From Porphyrobacter sp. UBA7686 (GTDB lineage Bacteria > Pseudomonadota > Alphaproteobacteria > Sphingomonadales > Sphingomonadaceae), in contig DLGU01000092.1 of the NCBI GenBank assembly GCA_002482865.1, forward strand, positions 4,261 through 14,041: a stretch of DNA of 9,781 bases, given 5' to 3'. The position numbers were made by a program, and so were the translations under genes. Shown here piece by piece: positions 1 through 5,916 of the stretch. Position 1 is the stretch's first letter; each line of letters begins with the position of its first letter. The notes below the pieces were generated by a model that did not search any database, was not told the DNA's origin, and was given only the letters and a program-made list of their open reading frames with translations.

Positions 1-108
1 TGCGCCGATTGCGGCGGGCATCTGGGGCACATCTTTGATGATGGCCCCAAGCCCACTGGCAAGCGCCACTGCATCAACGGGGTCGCAATGAAATTCGTGC
101 CTGCCTGA
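1..108 (+). CDS. msrB: MsrB, C-terminal end of peptide-methionine (R)-S-oxide reductase (partial)
   Basis: The frame is open from the first base and ends at TGA 106-108, giving the last 35 residues. MsrB reduces the R form of methionine sulfoxide in proteins, usually with thioredoxin as electron donor. The visible piece holds the second zinc-binding CxxC pair (CADC), the [12 protein letters not shown] block, and [11 protein letters not shown], whose Cys is the catalytic residue of the family. This pattern is highly specific to MsrB. The N-terminal two thirds lie outside the window. The gene converges on the PilZ gene, with 11 bases between the two stop codons and no room for a separate terminator. 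Confidence 0.95.
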   Translation, partial: CADCGGHLGHIFDDGPKPTGKRHCINGVAMKFVPA

Positions 109-119
109 TTTCGGGCAAG

Positions 120-761
120 CTATTCGCTGAGCAGGGCCGGGGCCTGAAGCTGGGCAGCCAACCGCGCGAATTCGCCGAGGGTGAAGGTGTCGTCGAACAC
201 CACCCCATACTGACGTTCACGCCGCCAGCGCACCTTGGCGCGCACTTCGCCGGTCTTGCCTGTCAGGCCCGGCGCAGCGATCCGCACATTCTGGTCGATT
301 GCCAGCAGCTGGTCGCAGGTGATCCGCGCGCCCTGCTGCGAGAGGTTTTCGACCACCGCATCGAAACTGCCCGACAAGGTGTGGACCATCACCGGGAAGC
401 ACAGGCCAAGCCTGAGCCCGCGCTTGGGATATTCGCTCGCTTCATTGACCAGTTGGCCGACCTGAACGCTTTGCTCAAAGGTGAAGCCGGCTTCGTTCTC
501 GCGCTGCCAAACGCAGCGGACCTCGTAGGTCGCACCTGCGGGCATGTGTAGCGCGTAGTCCTTGCAGCTCGGCAGGGCATGAAACAGACGAACGCTCACC
601 CCGGTTTCCGAAACGTCGCGAATCACGCACACGAATTCACCCTGCGCCGAGACCAGTTTGGCCGCGCGGATGAGTAGCGTGAAGCGCGGCGCGGCGCGCT
701 GGTCAGCGCCGGGCGTATCGGGTGCCTCTTCCAGACGTGCGGTATTCGTCGCGATGTCCAT
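120..761 (-). CDS. Tandem PilZ-domain protein, candidate c-di-GMP effector
   Basis: A 213-residue protein with two PilZ modules and no other domain. Module 1 (about residues 20-100) has RxxxR (R22, R26) followed by DxSxxG (D49-S51-G54). Module 2 (about 110-205) has K113/R114...R117 and NxSxxG (N139-S141-G144). Both end in a similar tryptophan strand (VWQRE and RWRRE) followed by GFTF or GVVF, as expected for a duplication. PilZ domains bind cyclic di-GMP through the arginines and the (D/N)xSxxG turn. Module 1 looks binding-competent; the arginine motif of module 2 is altered. No signal peptide or membrane segment is visible, so a cytoplasmic protein is likely. The frame can be extended to a GTG at 800, but no ribosome site precedes it, and ATG 761 begins a natural N-terminus (MDIATNTARL). 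The cellular output is unknown. Confidence 0.85.
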   Translation of the reverse strand: MDIATNTARLEEAPDTPGADQRAAPRFTLLIRAAKLVSAQGEFVCVIRDVSETGVSVRLFHALPSCKDYALHMPAGATYEVRCVWQRENEAGFTFEQSVQVGQLVNEASEYPKRGLRLGLCFPVMVHTLSGSFDAVVENLSQQGARITCDQLLAIDQNVRIAAPGLTGKTGEVRAKVRWRRERQYGVVFDDTFTLGEFARLAAQLQAPALLSE

Positions 762-926
762 GCCCTGTTGTCCCAACCCGACAGCCCCTGGTCCTGGCAC
801 TGGCGAGACATGTTGATGGGACGCGCCTGTCCCATATTCCCAGAACGGACATAGGTAGAAGACGTTAAGGGGGAGATAATGACTGCCTAGACATCAAAGT
901 GCATTACTTAGGCTGAGTCACTTATC

Positions 927-1011
927 TGGTACGGGCGGCGGGACTCGAACCCGCACGAGCAAAGCTCAGGGGATTTTAAGTCCCCGGCGTCTACCATTCC
1001 GCCACGCCCGC
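927..1011 (-). tRNA. tRNA-Leu (anticodon UAA), CCA encoded
   Basis: Read on the minus strand, the acceptor stem GCGGGCG pairs with CGCCCGU, leaving a G-U wobble at the first pair. The D-arm region carries GGTAGA. The anticodon stem GGGGA/UCCCC closes a CUUAAAA loop, so the anticodon is UAA (978-976) and reads UUA codons. A long variable arm (GAGC/GCUC) marks a class II tRNA, and the T-arm is GCGGG-TTCGAGT-CCCGC. Discriminator A and a genomic CCA (929-927) follow. Leucine identity is supported by the anticodon, the long variable arm and A73. The D-loop looks one base shorter than the common form. The gene is divergent from the antiporter. Confidence 0.97.
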
Positions 1012-1126
1012 ATGATGTCGCCCTTGCCACAGATTGCGGTTCCAAGGCCAGAGCTTGCCCGAAAGCTTGCCAGTCGGCGTATCATCGCCCATTTCGGCCA
1101 AGATATTCACACAGCAAGGGCGCAGC

Positions 1127-2812
1127 ATGGCGGGCGAAGCATCTGACGCGCATTCGGTGGTGGCGACCATCCAGCCGGCGATCACCCTGCTGGGCCTCGG
1201 CATCGGCGCGGCGCTGGCGAGCCGGGCGCTGCGGCTGAACCCAATCGTCGGCTATCTCGGTCTGGGCCTGGGGCTGGCGAGCCTCGGCATGGCGTCCGAT
1301 TTTCGCGGGCCCGTGGTGGCCGCCATGGCCGAGGCGGGGGTGATGTTCCTGCTGTTCAATCTCGGCCTGCACTTCTCGCTGGGGCGGATCCGGGCTGAGG
1401 CGGGCAATATCTTCGGCTTCGGCAGCTTGCAGATGGTGGTGGCGGGCGGGGCCTTTGCGGCGCTGTTCATCGCGTTCGGCCTGCCGGTGGCGTTCGCGAT
1501 CATTGCCGGGTTCGGCATGGGCCTATCCTCCACCGCCGTCGTGATCGGGTTGGTGCGTGAGCGCGGGCAGGAGGATTGCCCGGTCGGCCGCGCGGCCCAA
1601 TCGATCCTGATTTTCCAGGATATTGCCGCAATCCTGCTGCTGGTGACTGCCGGAGCGCTGGCGAGCGGCGGGGCGCTGGCGCCTGCGCTCGGGTTGGCGG
1701 GTGCCAAGGCGCTCGCCGCATTCGGCATCGCGGTGCTGTTCGCACGCTACCTGACCGAGCCCTTGTTCAACCTGATCGCCCGCGCCGGGACGACCGAGGT
1801 CTATACCGCCACCGCCCTGTTCATCGCGCTCGCGGCCGGGTGGGCGACGGGGATGGCGGGGCTATCTCTGACGTTAGGCGCGTTTCTGGGCGGGATGGCC
1901 GTGGCGGATTCGCGCTACCGCATCCTGGTGCAGACGGAAATTGACGCGTTTCGCGGGCTGTTCCTGAGCTTCTTCTTCATCTCGGTTGGCCTCAGCATCG
2001 ATCCGGCGCTGCTGGTGGCAGATTGGATGCTGGTGGTGGGCGTGACGCTCGGCATGATTGTGCTGAAATGCGCTTTCAACGTGGGGGCCGCGCTGCTCAA
2101 CCGCTGGTCGGTGCCCGGCTCAATCCAGCTCGGGTTCCTGCTCGGGCAGGGGAGCGAGTTCACGCTGGTGCTGCTGGCGCTGCCCGCGGTGGCGGGACTG
2201 GCCGAGCCCCGGCTGGTTTCGGCGATGGTTACCGCCATCGCGATCAGCCTGGCGGTGACGCCGCTGGTGTCGAACATCGGGCGCAAGCTAGCCGGACGCC
2301 TGCGCGCCGGGCCGCCGGACATGAAGCTGGCGGGTGATGACGCGCCGGTGCTGATCATCGGCATGACGTCGGCGGGTCGTACGCTGGCCGATGCGCTGTC
2401 ATTCAACGACATTGGCTACCTCGCACTCGAAGCGGATCATGATCGCTTTCAGATGGCGCTGGCCGATGGCTACCACGTCCACCGCGCCAATCCGGCCGAC
2501 CCGAGGAGCTGGGACGCGATCGGGATCGACCGGAGGCAAGTGCTGGTGGTGGCGACCGGCGATACTTCAGTCTCGCGTGAGGTCACGCCCTTGGCGCAGC
2601 AGCGGATGCCGGGGCTGGCGCGCATCATCGCGGTGCCGGGGCCGGACGAGATCGACGAGATCGCTGCGCTCGGAATGCTCCCGGTCGACATGAGCCTGAG
2701 CGGCGGGGGTGAGCGGCTGATCGAACTGGTCTTCGCCGCCTTGGGCGAGCAGCGCGCGCTGCCGGTGCCGAGCCTCGCTCACGATGAAATGCGGCCGCTC
2801 AAGGTGGCGTGA
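1127..2812 (+). CDS. CPA2 / KefB-type monovalent cation:proton antiporter with C-terminal TrkA-N-like domain
   Basis: A 561-residue inner-membrane protein. Residues of about 15-380 form a series of roughly 12 hydrophobic segments with CPA2 hallmarks: GLSSTAVVIG, then FQDIAAI with Q164-D165 in the ion-binding helix, and SFFFISVGLSID. These match the core motifs of E. coli KefB/KefC. Such proteins exchange K+ or Na+ for H+. Residues of about 406-540 resemble a TrkA-N/RCK Rossmann domain that would gate transport through a nucleotide. Its glycine loop is GMTSAG (412-417) rather than GxGxxG. ATG 1127 is chosen because AAGGG (1116-1120) lies 6 bases upstream; an earlier TTG at 1034 has no ribosome site and adds a non-hydrophobic leader. 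No ancillary KefF/KefG-like subunit is adjacent. Ion specificity cannot be read from the sequence. Confidence 0.9.
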   Translation: MAGEASDAHSVVATIQPAITLLGLGIGAALASRALRLNPIVGYLGLGLGLASLGMASDFRGPVVAAMAEAGVMFLLFNLGLHFSLGRIRAEAGNIFGFGSLQMVVAGGAFAALFIAFGLPVAFAIIAGFGMGLSSTAVVIGLVRERGQEDCPVGRAAQSILIFQDIAAILLLVTAGALASGGALAPALGLAGAKALAAFGIAVLFARYLTEPLFNLIARAGTTEVYTATALFIALAAGWATGMAGLSLTLGAFLGGMAVADSRYRILVQTEIDAFRGLFLSFFFISVGLSIDPALLVADWMLVVGVTLGMIVLKCAFNVGAALLNRWSVPGSIQLGFLLGQGSEFTLVLLALPAVAGLAEPRLVSAMVTAIAISLAVTPLVSNIGRKLAGRLRAGPPDMKLAGDDAPVLIIGMTSAGRTLADALSFNDIGYLALEADHDRFQMALADGYHVHRANPADPRSWDAIGIDRRQVLVVATGDTSVSREVTPLAQQRMPGLARIIAVPGPDEIDEIAALGMLPVDMSLSGGGERLIELVFAALGEQRALPVPSLAHDEMRPLKVA

Positions 2813-2821
2813 TTTGCTTTT

Positions 2822-2843
2822 CGCTCGCCCCTCCGGGCGAGCG
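2822..2843. repeat. Perfect 9-bp hairpin just after the antiporter stop
   Basis: CGCTCGCCC (2822-2830) pairs perfectly with GGGCGAGCG (2835-2843) across a CTCC loop, starting 10 bases after the TGA. It could end antiporter transcription, but no T-run follows on the plus strand (the T-rich TTTGCTTTT comes before it), so it is not a textbook intrinsic terminator. It also forms the left edge of the structured gap described in the next entry. Confidence 0.65.
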
Positions 2844-3055
2844 TCCTCGGCGCTGTTTCAAGCCCTGCGGGCTTGCGCGCCTGCGGCTCGGGCGCGTGCC
2901 CTCGCGACCCTTTCAGGGCCGATCAGCGCCAGATGCTAGCAGCGAGGGGAGCGGTGGTTCGGTCGCCCAGCGGACCGCGAGCGCACGCGAGCCGCAGGCG
3001 CCCGTAGCGCAGCGAAGGCATAGCACCGAGGACGAAGGCGCGAAGGCGCCTTCGC
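2844..3055. repeat. Hairpin-rich intergenic inverted-repeat block, REP/BIME-like
   Basis: Most of the 259-base gap between the converging antiporter and ihfB genes can fold on itself. The best long-range match is GCGCCTGCGGCTCG (2877-2890) against CGAGCCGCAGGCGC (2988-3001), a perfect 14-bp inverted repeat. The flanks also match in inverted order: TCCTCGGCGCTG at 2844-2855 against the complement of 3021-3032, 10 of 12 bases. Nested stems are CAAGCCC/GGGCTTG (2859-2875, loop TGC), CCCTCGC/GCGAGGG (2899-2905 with 2942-2948), CCCT/AGGG (2908-2918) and CGGTC/GACCG (2960-2977). At the right end is a perfect 16-bp palindrome, GCGAAGGCGCCTTCGC (3040-3055), overlapping a tandem CGAAGGCG copy (3033-3048). 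I see no gene here. The pattern resembles dispersed extragenic palindromes; a role as a bidirectional transcription barrier is an inference. Confidence 0.6.
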
Positions 3056-3071
3056 AACACCAAGGCCAACC

Positions 3072-3350
3072 CTACTTGTTCAACCGCTCGCGGATTTCCT
3101 TGCCGGCCTTGAAATAGGGCACGCGCTTCGATGGCACGTCCACCGTTTCGCCGGTGCGCGGATTGCGTCCGCTGCGCGCTTCACGCTCTCGCGTCGAAAA
3201 GGCACCAAATCCACGCAGTTCGACCCGGCCGCCTTCGGCCAGCCGTTGCGCGATTTCATCGAAGAAGATGTCGACCACCTGTTCGATTTCGTCCGCGCGA
3301 AGCTCTGGATTATCCTTGTGCAATTCCTGCAGCAATTCGGATCTGATCAT
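3072..3350 (-). CDS. ihfB: Integration host factor subunit beta
   Basis: A 92-residue DNA-bending protein of the HU/IHF family, acting as a heterodimer with IhfA in nucleoid structure, recombination and promoter architecture. Visible features are the N-terminal helices (MIRSELLQEL), the RGFGAFSTRER strand, the DNA-intercalating arm GRNPRTGE with P64, and the C-terminal VPYFKAGKEIRERLN. The last matches the E. coli IhfB ending (VPHFKPGKELRDR) and separates it from HU. Length is typical. ATG 3350 is preceded on the minus strand by GGGAGA six bases upstream, a good ribosome site. In many proteobacteria ihfB follows rpsA; here the upstream neighbour is a GntR regulator 212 bases away, so ihfB probably has its own promoter. 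Confidence 0.95.
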   Translation of the reverse strand: MIRSELLQELHKDNPELRADEIEQVVDIFFDEIAQRLAEGGRVELRGFGAFSTREREARSGRNPRTGETVDVPSKRVPYFKAGKEIRERLNK

Positions 3351-3562
3351 GGCGATCTCCCGACGCCCATGGACGGTCTTGCCGCCATATCACGCCGTAA
3401 ATGCGGGTTACCCCGTCGTTTCGTTTACGCGCCCCCGACCCGTGGGGCGGCCCCCTTTACTCTCAGCTTTGCAAGATATGCAACCCGTTGCTGAAGAGTG
3501 TGAACAGACTGTCAGAATTCGGGAAAGTCCGCAACCTGCATTAATGTCAGTAAGCCAAAACC
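3351..3562. other. Leader/promoter region of ihfB, no gene seen
   Basis: These 212 bases separate ihfB from the GntR gene, both on the minus strand. I see no convincing ORF and no clear -35/-10 pair. One stem, CGCCCC/GGGGCG (3430-3435 with 3444-3449, 8-base loop), would lie about 80 bases ahead of the ihfB start and could sit in its leader. The AT-richer half (about 3470-3562) is the more likely promoter location. Confidence 0.4.
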
Positions 3563-3916
3563 TTACAAAACGACCGCAAGATTTGCTGGATCAAGCCCGA
3601 GGCGCTGCATTCGACTCCGGATTTCGGGCCATTCCTCGCGCAGAAACGTCTCGCGTTCAGTGGCGCGCAGCCGCTCGGCCGCGCCGCGCACGACATACAT
3701 GCCGACGCCGCGTTGCACTTCGACGAGGCCGTCGTTCTGGAATTGCTGATAGGCTTTGGCCACTGTGAGCGGGTTCGCCCCCTGCTCAGCTGCCAGCGCC
3801 CGCACGGAAGGCAGCATCGCGCCTTCAGGATAGGCACCGTCAATGATGGCCGCAGCGATCTGATCGCGCAGTTTGAGATAGACAGGCCGGTTGGAGCTTG
3901 GGCGGTTGGGGTTCAT
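3563..3916 (-). CDS. GntR-family regulator, short YtrA-like type
   Basis: A 117-residue transcription factor. Residues of about 10-78 form the GntR winged helix: PVYLKLRDQIAAAI, then LPSVRALAAEQGANPLTVAKAYQ (recognition helix about 47-60) and the wing EVQRGVGMYV. The tail of about 40 residues is far shorter than the ligand domains of FadR or HutC types, which is the mark of the YtrA group. Members of that group usually repress transporter genes next to them. The nearest transporter is the divergent POT gene, so control of that promoter is a reasonable inference. Start: ATG 3916 has AAGGGA (3927-3932) ten bases upstream. ATG 3952 is in frame but has no ribosome site and overlaps a TATTAT box (3951-3956) that could be the -10 of this gene. 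Confidence 0.88.
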   Translation of the reverse strand: MNPNRPSSNRPVYLKLRDQIAAAIIDGAYPEGAMLPSVRALAAEQGANPLTVAKAYQQFQNDGLVEVQRGVGMYVVRGAAERLRATERETFLREEWPEIRSRMQRLGLDPANLAVVL

Positions 3917-3979
3917 AACAGCAGTGTCCCTTGCGAGGTGCATCAGTGCCATAATACAGCCATGCGGTCAATGTGTTTG

Positions 3980-3995
3980 GCCACCTAACGGTGGC
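3980..3995. promoter_or_regulatory. Inverted repeat upstream of the GntR gene, operator candidate
   Basis: GCCACC (3980-3985) and GGTGGC (3990-3995) form a perfect 6-bp inverted repeat around TAAC. It lies about 25 bases upstream of the TATTAT box on the minus strand. The same hexamer pair reappears at the inner end of the neighbouring long hairpin (4025-4030 and 4050-4055). This repetition next to a regulator gene suggests a binding site, but it could be purely structural. Confidence 0.4.
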
Positions 3996-4084
3996 GCAGA
4001 CCACCTACCCAGCCTCCCCACCCAGCCACCATAGTCTGATGGTATCATTGGTGGCCGGGTGGGGAGGCGGGGTGGGTGGTCTGC
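3996..4084. repeat. 89-base near-perfect inverted repeat (36-base arms, 17-base loop)
   Basis: The left arm 3996-4031 and right arm 4049-4084 are reverse complements at 33 of 36 positions. One of the three differences would be a G-U pair in RNA. The arms begin GCAGACCACC and end GGTGGTCTGC, and are built from C-rich versus G-rich strands. The 17-base loop (4032-4048) is the only AT-rich part and contains TATCAT (4043-4048), a near-consensus -10 without a good -35. The element lies between the divergent GntR and POT genes. No target-site duplication is visible. It could be a regulator target, a transcription barrier separating the two units, or a remnant of a miniature inverted-repeat element. 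Confidence 0.75.
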
Positions 4085-4103
4085 ATCGTGCGCTAGCACG
4101 ATG
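4084..4103. repeat. Perfect 8-bp hairpin next to the long inverted repeat
   Basis: CATCGTGC (4084-4091) pairs with GCACGATG (4096-4103) across GCTA, starting at the last base of the 89-base repeat. No T-run follows on the plus strand. Reading toward the GntR gene it runs into the G/C-rich arm. It may be a second protein-binding palindrome or part of a compound barrier. Confidence 0.5.
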
Positions 4104-4152
4104 ACAAAACAAGCACGCAACAAATGCTTCACACGGGCGCAACAGGCGCTAG

Positions 4153-4187
4153 GGTGCCTCCCCATTGCGGCGGTGTGGTGAGGCACC
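4153..4187 (+). promoter_or_regulatory. Stem-loop in the probable leader of the POT gene
   Basis: GGTGCCTC (4153-4160) pairs perfectly with GAGGCACC (4180-4187) over a 19-base loop, 15 bases upstream of the GGGGA ribosome site (4203-4207). If transcription starts upstream of 4153, the leader would carry this stem. A weak promoter match, TTCACA 4128-4133 with TAGGGT 4150-4155, would instead start inside it. Confidence 0.35.
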
Positions 4188-4215
4188 GCTTAACCATTCG
4201 ATGGGGATCGAATTC

Positions 4216-5826
4216 ATGAAAGATATGTCGCTGTGGGCGGAGGCCGATTGGATTGCGGCCATCGCCGTAGTTGTGCTGATCGTGTTTCTTGCGATTGGCA
4301 GCAAGATCGCGGTGCAGAAGGAGCCTGAGTTTGCCGGGCACCCCAAGGGCCTCTACATGCTCTTCTTCGCCGAGATGTGGGAACGCTTTTCCTACTACGG
4401 CATGCGCGCAATCCTGATTTTCTACCTGACCCAGCACTGGCTGTTCAATGACGGCAAGTCGAACCTGATCTACGGCGCCTACACCTCGCTGGTGTATATC
4501 ACTCCGGTGCTGGGCGGCTGGCTGGCTGACCGCTATCTGGGTCAGCGCCGCGCAGTGGTGTTTGGCGGGTTGCTGCTGGCAGCGGGCCATACCCTGATGG
4601 CGGTCGAAGGCACCGGCGGCCAGAGCGATCCGACGATCAACGTGTTCTGGGCGGCGCTCGCCTTCATCATCGTCGGCTCGGGCTTTTTGAAAGCCAATAT
4701 CTCGGTGATGGTCGGGCAGCTTTATTCGATGACCGATACTCGCCGTGACGGGGCTTACACGATCTTCTACATGGGGATTAACGTCGGCGCGGCGATCGGG
4801 ACGATCCTCGTCGCCTATCTCGGCCAGACGCTGGGCTGGGGCTTTGGCTTTGGCCTCGCGGGCATTGGGATGCTGGCGGGCCTGGTGGTGTTTGTGCTGG
4901 GCAAGGCATCGCTAAACGGCGCGGGTGAAGCGCCTGCGCCGCTCGATAAATCGAAGGAATATGCACTTTATGGCGTCGGCTTTGCCGCAGTCGCAGTGAT
5001 CTGGGCGCTGGTGCAGTATCAGGACGTAATCCAGACGCTGCTGGCGATCTCGGGCGTGGCGCTGCTCGGCTATGTGCTGTTCGAAAGCTTCAAGCTGGAG
5101 AAGGAACCGCGGGAGCGGATGTTCGCGATCCTGTTCCTGATCAGCCTCAACCCGCTGTTCTGGGGATTGTTTGAGCAAGCTGGCGGATCGATGAACCTGT
5201 TCACTGATCGCTTTGTTGATCGTGCGGGCGTGCCGGCGGGCATCTTCCAGTCGATCAACCCGATCTATATCATCCTGCTCGCCCCGCTGTTTGCCGGCCT
5301 GTGGCAGTGGCTGGGGAGCAAGGGGAAGGAGCCATCGGCACCGGCAAAGTTCGGGCTGGCGCTGGCGCAGATGGGTCTTGCCAATCTGGTTCTGGTGTGG
5401 GGCGCAGAAGCCTATGGCATCGTCGCGATGACCCCGGTCATTCTCGTCTTCGCCTATTACTTCTTCGCGACCACGGCCGAATTGTGCCTGTCTCCGGTCG
5501 GCCTGTCGGCGATGAACCGGCTGGCGCCAAAGCATCTTGCTAGCCTTATCATGGGCGCGTGGTTCTATATGACCGCGGTCGGCAATTTCGTCGCTGGCAA
5601 GATCGGCGAAGCGACTGGCGGGCATGATGGCGAGATGACCAAGCAAGGCCTGCTCGATGTGTACGAACTGTTTGGCTGGATCGCCATTGGTGCCGCAGTG
5701 GCGGTGTTGTTGATCAGCCCGGTCGTGAAGAAGTGGATGCACCTCGACACGCTGGCGGATCACAAGCCTGCCCCCACGCTCGAAGGCGCGGATGAGGCTT
5801 TTCCCGCCAACCGCCCGGTTGAGTAA
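4216..5826 (+). CDS. POT/PTR2-family proton-dependent oligopeptide symporter
   Basis: A 536-residue inner-membrane carrier of the major facilitator superfamily that imports di- and tripeptides with protons. Family motifs are all present: ExxER in the first family-specific helix (E53-M-W-E56-R57, followed by FSYYG), the conserved lysine of helix 4 (GFLKANIS, K159), FYMGINVG (184-191), and the late glutamate in TAELCLSPVGLS (E422). Hydrophobic segments are consistent with the 14-helix bacterial form; the extra pair probably lies near residues 245-300. An extra N-terminal helix (about 10-30) precedes the POT core. ATG 4216 is preferred because GGGGA (4203-4207) lies 8 bases upstream; ATG 4201 and TTG 4165 have no such site. 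The divergent GntR regulator and the inverted repeats between them suggest regulated expression. The downstream amidohydrolase could act on related substrates. Confidence 0.93.
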   Translation: MKDMSLWAEADWIAAIAVVVLIVFLAIGSKIAVQKEPEFAGHPKGLYMLFFAEMWERFSYYGMRAILIFYLTQHWLFNDGKSNLIYGAYTSLVYITPVLGGWLADRYLGQRRAVVFGGLLLAAGHTLMAVEGTGGQSDPTINVFWAALAFIIVGSGFLKANISVMVGQLYSMTDTRRDGAYTIFYMGINVGAAIGTILVAYLGQTLGWGFGFGLAGIGMLAGLVVFVLGKASLNGAGEAPAPLDKSKEYALYGVGFAAVAVIWALVQYQDVIQTLLAISGVALLGYVLFESFKLEKEPRERMFAILFLISLNPLFWGLFEQAGGSMNLFTDRFVDRAGVPAGIFQSINPIYIILLAPLFAGLWQWLGSKGKEPSAPAKFGLALAQMGLANLVLVWGAEAYGIVAMTPVILVFAYYFFATTAELCLSPVGLSAMNRLAPKHLASLIMGAWFYMTAVGNFVAGKIGEATGGHDGEMTKQGLLDVYELFGWIAIGAAVAVLLISPVVKKWMHLDTLADHKPAPTLEGADEAFPANRPVE

Positions 5827-5869
5827 CCTTGGCCTGACACATTAATCGTCGAGCTGCATAGACAACCTG

Positions 5870-5905
5870 CCCGTTTCCCGTCACACAATGTGACTGGGAA
5901 ACGGG
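5870..5905 (+). terminator. 16-bp bulged hairpin directly ahead of the amidohydrolase ribosome site
   Basis: CCCGTTTCCCGTCACA (5870-5885) pairs with TGTGAC (5889-5894), a single bulged T5895, and GGGAAACGGG (5896-5905), leaving a CAA loop. It is followed by AAGGG then TTTT (5911-5914), so it could terminate POT transcription. The AAGGG (5906-5910) is also the ribosome site of the amidohydrolase at 5917, so the same RNA could act as a leader hairpin. A weak promoter, CTGACA (5834-5839) with CATAGA (5857-5862), 17 bases apart, would start transcription near the foot of the hairpin. Which role applies cannot be settled here. Confidence 0.6.
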
Positions 5906-5916
5906 AAGGGTTTTCG

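Noticed and set aside
762..800. GTG start extending the PilZ protein by 13 residues
   Set aside because: No ribosome site precedes GTG 800 and the added residues are outside the domain; ATG 761 is preferred.
885..913. GCCTA/TAGGC stem downstream of the tRNA as terminator
   Set aside because: Only 5 base pairs with a 19-base loop and no T-run; too weak to call.
2822..3055. CRISPR array
   Set aside because: The repeats are inverted and irregular, without evenly spaced direct repeats or unique spacers.
2809..3117. 102-codon plus-strand open frame after the antiporter
   Set aside because: It runs through the inverted-repeat block and into antisense ihfB, has no ribosome site, and its composition follows the repeats. 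It is open only because the DNA is GC-rich.
3154..3768. 204-codon plus-strand open frame
   Set aside because: It is antisense to both ihfB and the GntR gene, which are well supported.
3996..4084. Insertion-sequence end or complete transposon
   Set aside because: There is no transposase, no target duplication and only 89 bases; a MITE remnant remains possible but is not shown.
4128..4155. TTCACA-N16-TAGGGT promoter for the POT gene
   Set aside because: The -10 has only 3 consensus bases and the start would fall inside the leader stem; not strong enough to list.
4912..5763. 283-codon minus-strand open frame
   Set aside because: Antisense to the POT carrier and rich in H/Q/R/D without any recognisable fold.
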